Below are positions 54,399 through 59,475 of a DNA stretch of 59,475 nucleotides, piece by piece. The notes below the pieces were generated by a model. It was given only the letters and a program-made list of their open reading frames with translations. It had not been told where the DNA came from and made no database searches. Origin of the DNA: Sphaerosporella brunnea (lineage: Eukaryota > Ascomycota > Pezizomycetes > Pezizales > Pyronemataceae); contig VXIS01000304.1 of NCBI GenBank assembly GCA_008704415.1, positions 1 to 59,475 of the forward strand, read 5' to 3'. The position numbers and the translations under genes are program-made. Within the stretch, counting starts at the first letter, position 1; the number at the start of each line of letters is the position of its first letter.

Positions 54399-56690
54399 CA
54401 CGGTAGCCGCAACATATCGTCGATATTGTCAACCATCCCCCAACGGCAAAGTCACACCCAGAATCCTCACCGCAGAGGCCCAGCCCAACGATGTGGCAAC
54501 GGCGGGTGCAAGCGGTGCCTGCCCGCAGAGCAGAAAAGCAACACTCGCACGTTCCTCCAAAACTCTAATCATTTGTCAGCGATATCCCAGTTCCGTTTGC
54601 TGCTATAGGGTAGTATGCGCAGATGACCGAAGCAAGTAGGGTTTTGTACAGTCATAACTTGGTTCCCGAACCTCTCCCCGGTCGACCGGCGGACCAGGGC
54701 GTTACCGTCGTCGTCGTGCAGCCGTACCGATATGTATAGGATGTTGGTTAAAGCTCTAGGGAGGTACGTGAGCACCCAATGCAATGCGGGAGCGTTAACA
54801 AATATGACACAGGTCAAACCGCCAAAACGGGTACCGGTTAAACTCCGCCCAAGAGCGGGAAGATCCGTGATCCCGCGGACCCCCGCCCTCCGTCGGCCGT
54901 CATGGTCCGCTGTCAGGCGCCAGCGTGCGAGTGATTTTTCGTGTGGCGGTATCCCCATCACGGATGCCCGAGCGAGCTTAGATGCAAAACTCACAGTTCA
55001 GCTTCTCGAGATGTTTTGCGTCCCGCGCGGCTTCCTCCCGGTGCTCCCGTCCCCGCGCGTGCGAGCGAGCCAGCGGCAGCTAGGAACAACATGCACGGTT
55101 CCAAGCGAGGTCATTGCAAACGCCTGAATGTTTTTTTTTTTTTTTCCCGCTCAAAAGCAGGCACACGAACTCGAGCTGTGTGGGCTCATGCTCATTACCC
55201 AATAAAAGACTCATCCGACCACGCCCCCGCAATTGAGGAGGGGGCGGGGGATGCTTCAAATTCCGGATGACTGAATTGATTGACTGACTGGTTTGGAACA
55301 GGCAAAGTCGATTTCCCCCAGTTAATTCTTAAGTGATCCAGGCTGATTGTCGTTTAATCTTAGCACTTGAACCTTAATTGTGCCCACATTCCGGATAGGG
55401 CCCTATCCGTTCCTTCCTCGATCCTCCTCCTCCTCCCCACGACTTTCCAATGTCGACCTCAGCTCCGAGCTGGAGCGCATATTCAGCCAATCACGGCATA
55501 TTCGCTTTGCTTGCTGCCTGTGCGCACATATGAGCGCCGGAGCTGGTTGGTGTACATCATGGATTCGCACTCGCTTTGACTTTCGGCGGGCTCGCTTTCG
55601 GGAGTATCGTATGAGGCATGACTCGATCGGGCTGAAACAACCAATGGAGCGAAAGTTCAGCCGTACCGACTTAGTATGCATCTGCAGTGGCTCGGACGCT
55701 GGGGGCCTGTGTTTAATATACCTGGGTTCTGAATTCGAACAGCGGCATATTTCTCCGGCAGCCGCAACAGGAGTTGTGTAGGCGGGGGTGCGGTGATAAG
55801 TGGCCGATCCATTCGTGAAGCACGCAATCATCGTTGAGCTTCCAGCTAGGTCCCGCAAACACAGCTGGACCAATTGGAGCGGTTTAACAGCTGGCAGTGC
55901 TGGTGATGCATTGCGAGTGTTAGATAAGCGATTGGAAGCACAGTACTAGTTAGCTGGCCATGTAGGCCCGCCGCCCCCACTTCATGAGGGTACCTGCAAC
56001 CACTCAAATCGGGTAAACCAAAGCGGGACGAAGATAGTTGTGATTTCGATGCGACCACATGCAGAACAGGCGGCGGAGCATCAGAAGCAAGCATTCGCGC
56101 GTGCTTGTGCATCATCCATCGCTCGGGAGATCTATCGCTTTGCTTCCGCCTCCTCGATCCCCGTAAGCCGGGTCGCTGCTGGCTGACGACTGCTGCACCA
56201 TCTAGCACTTCGGCAGTGGGCTTGTGTTCCCAAAGCTGGGGGCCCAAGGTTTTGCAAAAGTGCAGAAAATCGTCATCGGAGGGGGGGGGGGGAGAAGGGG
56301 GCGCTGATCCTCTCGGCAGTCACCATTGCTTTTCCTCCCTTCCAATACGTGCTCCGTTTGGCTGGGATCCGAATGCTCGTCATATTTGCAGTCAATTTAT
56401 CGCCGGTCCGCGTTCGTGACAGGGATACGCTGTTGGTTGTAATTGACAGCGGGAGGGGGCGAATTTCTCTTGGTGTAGCCGTTGCTTCGTCTGTGTATCT
56501 GTGGTGCCCGGCCAGCGACCCAGATGGACGATGACGGCGGGTGGAGCAAGCAGCAGCAGCAGAGGTGAAGGTGAGTAGCGCCCCCCCTTCTTTCCTCATC
56601 GATGAGCTCCACTGATCTTGCAGTTGGGGCCCATCACATGAACACAATGTCATGCGGTCTGACATGCGAAGAAGATTGCATGACCGTCTG
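54399..56690 (+). repeat. Left arm of giant inverted repeat
   Basis: This arm is the reverse complement of 57189-59475. From 54597 to 56690 the match appears perfect: mirrored coordinates sum to 113,879 throughout, and homopolymers have identical lengths (15 T at 55131-55145, 12 G at 56281-56292). Further out, the right arm lacks five single bases. The arm has ordinary base composition. Open frames of 60-200 residues occur on both strands but none has recognisable similarity. The true outer edge is unknown because the partner runs off the window. Confidence 0.9.
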
Positions 56691-57188
56691 CAGATGGATG
56701 AATCAACTGCAAAGTTTGGTTGGACGGGCCGCCTGCAACACCAGCGGCATGTGTCGAGTCGTCGCTCGTATCGTGCGCTGCGGAATGGGGAAGGACGAGG
56801 GCTAAAATAAATTGAAATAAAGTGATATGTATCTGACAATACATAGAATAATACTCGTCTATACGACAACCAATCAAAGGAACTTATCTCGCAACACTGG
56901 TATCATACTCATACACCACAACACACACACACGGAGAATGAGATGACAGAAAAGAGCTCAGATAACACAGTGGGCTAATCTTTATTTTACAGTGAATTCG
57001 AGAATAACATATACACTTTATATTACAATTCAATTACTATTTAGCCACTCGTCTTACACGCCATAATCAGCTGCCGTACACGATAACTGAAATACTTGAA
57101 CTAAACTCAGCACAATGCACCGCTAGGTGTTTGCAAATAGCGTAACCACATTCAAACCAAACTTTGCAAGTGATTCATATCCATCTGT
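56691..57188. other. Noisy centre of the inverted repeat
   Basis: The two halves of this 498-bp centre remain recognisably similar in inverted orientation but with many small insertions and deletions. For example, GACGAG..GGCTAAA followed by AAAGTG..ATATGT occurs near 56794 and, inverted, near 57053; at that point the mirrored coordinates sum to 113,847 instead of 113,879, so the left half is about 32 bp shorter. A CA repeat lies at 56919-56932. No coding signal is seen. Confidence 0.6.
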
Positions 57189-59475
57189 CAGACGGTCATG
57201 CAATCTTCTTCGCATGTCAGACCGCATGACATTGTGTTCATGTGATGGGCCCCAACTGCAAGATCAGTGGAGCTCATCGATGAGGAAAGAAGGGGGGGCG
57301 CTACTCACCTTCACCTCTGCTGCTGCTGCTTGCTCCACCCGCCGTCATCGTCCATCTGGGTCGCTGGCCGGGCACCACAGATACACAGACGAAGCAACGG
57401 CTACACCAAGAGAAATTCGCCCCCTCCCGCTGTCAATTACAACCAACAGCGTATCCCTGTCACGAACGCGGACCGGCGATAAATTGACTGCAAATATGAC
57501 GAGCATTCGGATCCCAGCCAAACGGAGCACGTATTGGAAGGGAGGAAAAGCAATGGTGACTGCCGAGAGGATCAGCGCCCCCTTCTCCCCCCCCCCCCTC
57601 CGATGACGATTTTCTGCACTTTTGCAAAACCTTGGGCCCCCAGCTTTGGGAACACAAGCCCACTGCCGAAGTGCTAGATGGTGCAGCAGTCGTCAGCCAG
57701 CAGCGACCCGGCTTACGGGGATCGAGGAGGCGGAAGCAAAGCGATAGATCTCCCGAGCGATGGATGATGCACAAGCACGCGCGAATGCTTGCTTCTGATG
57801 CTCCGCCGCCTGTTCTGCATGTGGTCGCATCGAAATCACAACTATCTTCGTCCCGCTTTGGTTTACCCGATTTGAGTGGTTGCAGGTACCCTCATGAAGT
57901 GGGGGCGGCGGGCCTACATGGCCAGCTAACTAGTACTGTGCTTCCAATCGCTTATCTAACACTCGCAATGCATCACCAGCACTGCCAGCTGTTAAACCGC
58001 TCCAATTGGTCCAGCTGTGTTTGCGGGACCTAGCTGGAAGCTCAACGATGATTGCGTGCTTCACGAATGGATCGGCCACTTATCACCGCACCCCCGCCTA
58101 CACAACTCCTGTTGCGGCTGCCGGAGAAATATGCCGCTGTTCGAATTCAGAACCCAGGTATATTAAACACAGGCCCCCAGCGTCCGAGCCACTGCAGATG
58201 CATACTAAGTCGGTACGGCTGAACTTTCGCTCCATTGGTTGTTTCAGCCCGATCGAGTCATGCCTCATACGATACTCCCGAAAGCGAGCCCGCCGAAAGT
58301 CAAAGCGAGTGCGAATCCATGATGTACACCAACCAGCTCCGGCGCTCATATGTGCGCACAGGCAGCAAGCAAAGCGAATATGCCGTGATTGGCTGAATAT
58401 GCGCTCCAGCTCGGAGCTGAGGTCGACATTGGAAAGTCGTGGGGAGGAGGAGGAGGATCGAGGAAGGAACGGATAGGGCCCTATCCGGAATGTGGGCACA
58501 ATTAAGGTTCAAGTGCTAAGATTAAACGACAATCAGCCTGGATCACTTAAGAATTAACTGGGGGAAATCGACTTTGCCTGTTCCAAACCAGTCAGTCAAT
58601 CAATTCAGTCATCCGGAATTTGAAGCATCCCCCGCCCCCTCCTCAATTGCGGGGGCGTGGTCGGATGAGTCTTTTATTGGGTAATGAGCATGAGCCCACA
58701 CAGCTCGAGTTCGTGTGCCTGCTTTTGAGCGGGAAAAAAAAAAAAAAACATTCAGGCGTTTGCAATGACCTCGCTTGGAACCGTGCATGTTGTTCCTAGC
58801 TGCCGCTGGCTCGCTCGCACGCGCGGGGACGGGAGCACCGGGAGGAAGCCGCGCGGGACGCAAAACATCTCGAGAAGCTGAACTGTGAGTTTTGCATCTA
58901 AGCTCGCTCGGGCATCCGTGATGGGGATACCGCCACACGAAAAATCACTCGCACGCTGGCGCCTGACAGCGGACCATGACGGCCGACGGAGGGCGGGGGT
59001 CCGCGGGATCACGGATCTTCCCGCTCTTGGGCGGAGTTTAACCGGTACCCGTTTTGGCGGTTTGACCTGTGTCATATTTGTTAACGCTCCCGCATTGCAT
59101 TGGGTGCTCACGTACCTCCCTAGAGCTTTAACCAACATCCTATACATATCGGTACGGCTGCACGACGACGACGGTAACGCCCTGGTCCGCCGGTCGACCG
59201 GGGAGAGGTTCGGGAACCAAGTTATGACTGTACAAAACCCTACTTGCTTCGGTCATCTGCGCATACTACCCTATAGCAGCAAACGGACTGGATATCGCTG
59301 ACAAATGATTAGAGTTTTGGAGGAACGTGCGAGTGTTGCTTTTCTGCTCTGCGGGCAGGCACCGCTTGCACCCGCCGTTGCCACATCGTTGGCTGGGCCT
59401 CTGCGGTGAGGATTCTGGGTGTGACTTTGCCGTTGGGGATGGTTGACATATCGACGATATGTTGCGGCTACCGTG
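57189..59475 (-). repeat. Right arm of giant inverted repeat, reaching the window end
   Basis: Reverse complement of 54399-56690. Identity appears perfect until about 59282; in the last 190 bases five single-base deletions occur relative to the left arm (near 59283-59295, 59390, 59438 and 59450), mostly within short same-base runs. The predicted mirror of the G-rich tract at 54291-54338 would lie about 60 bp beyond the window end. Confidence 0.9.

Noticed and set aside
54569..56869. Open frames of 60-200 residues in both palindrome arms
   Set aside because: They occur in pairs only because the arms are inverted copies; no frame has recognisable domains or splice structure.
1..59475. CRISPR arrays, operons, ribosome binding sites or rRNA genes
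   Set aside because: None found; intron-rich fungal gene structure makes prokaryotic features irrelevant.

Overview
The window is nuclear DNA of a filamentous ascomycete fungus (Pezizomycotina). The genes are short and dense, split by introns of about 45-110 bp with GT..AG ends and CTAAC/CTGAC-like branch sites. They encode fungal-type versions of conserved eukaryotic proteins: Bud27/URI, Ame1/CENP-U, Cac2, BimC kinesin, Rcf1, Rtc5 and a Caj1-type DnaJ. The genus cannot be fixed from sequence alone. I rebuilt exon structures by hand from reading frames and splice signals; every multi-exon model given here keeps frame across all junctions.

Layout. 1-1446: no gene seen. 1447-2693 (+): secreted glutaminyl cyclase. 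3580-5731 (-): Bud27/URI, divergent from ZPR1 (6287-7758 +). 7993-9300 (-): doubtful, broken reading frames. 9421-10080 (-): twin-Cx9C protein. 10512-12834 (-): kinetochore Ame1/CENP-U. 13083-18300 (-): a 12-exon ABCC transporter. 19831-22150 (+): CAF-1 subunit Cac2. 22854-26479 (+): kinesin-5. 27072-29168: three small uncharacterised genes. 31079-33244 (+): large uncharacterised acidic/coiled-coil protein. 33805-35632 (-): threonine deaminase, divergent from Rcf1 (36199-36797 +). 37474-39193 (+): ubiquitin-specific protease, convergent with Rtc5 (39397-41359 -). 41815-43695 (-): DnaJ protein. 44150-45267 (-): rhamnose-pathway epimerase/reductase, divergent from an aldehyde dehydrogenase (45815-47890 +). 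49227-50295 (+): SMP-30/gluconolactonase family protein.

The gene-rich part is housekeeping and shows no biosynthetic cluster. Shared themes are nuclear and chromosome biology (Ame1, Cac2, kinesin-5), proteostasis (Bud27, DnaJ, USP) and mitochondria (twin-Cx9C protein, Rcf1, possibly the ALDH).

The right end is different. It holds a 396-bp MITE with 41-bp terminal inverted repeats (48249-48644), a 2,000-bp pogo/Fot1-like DNA transposon with 104-bp terminal repeats and a broken transposase (50525-52524), simple repeats and a G-quadruplex-type tract, and finally a very large inverted repeat (54399-56690 against 57189-59475) that runs off the end of the window. The palindrome is either a real subterminal inverted duplication or an assembly fold-back; details of its differences favour the latter.

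The most biologically interesting item is in Ame1: the N-terminal motif that in yeast binds the Mtw1/MIND complex is present twice, each copy interrupted by an intron at the same codon position.
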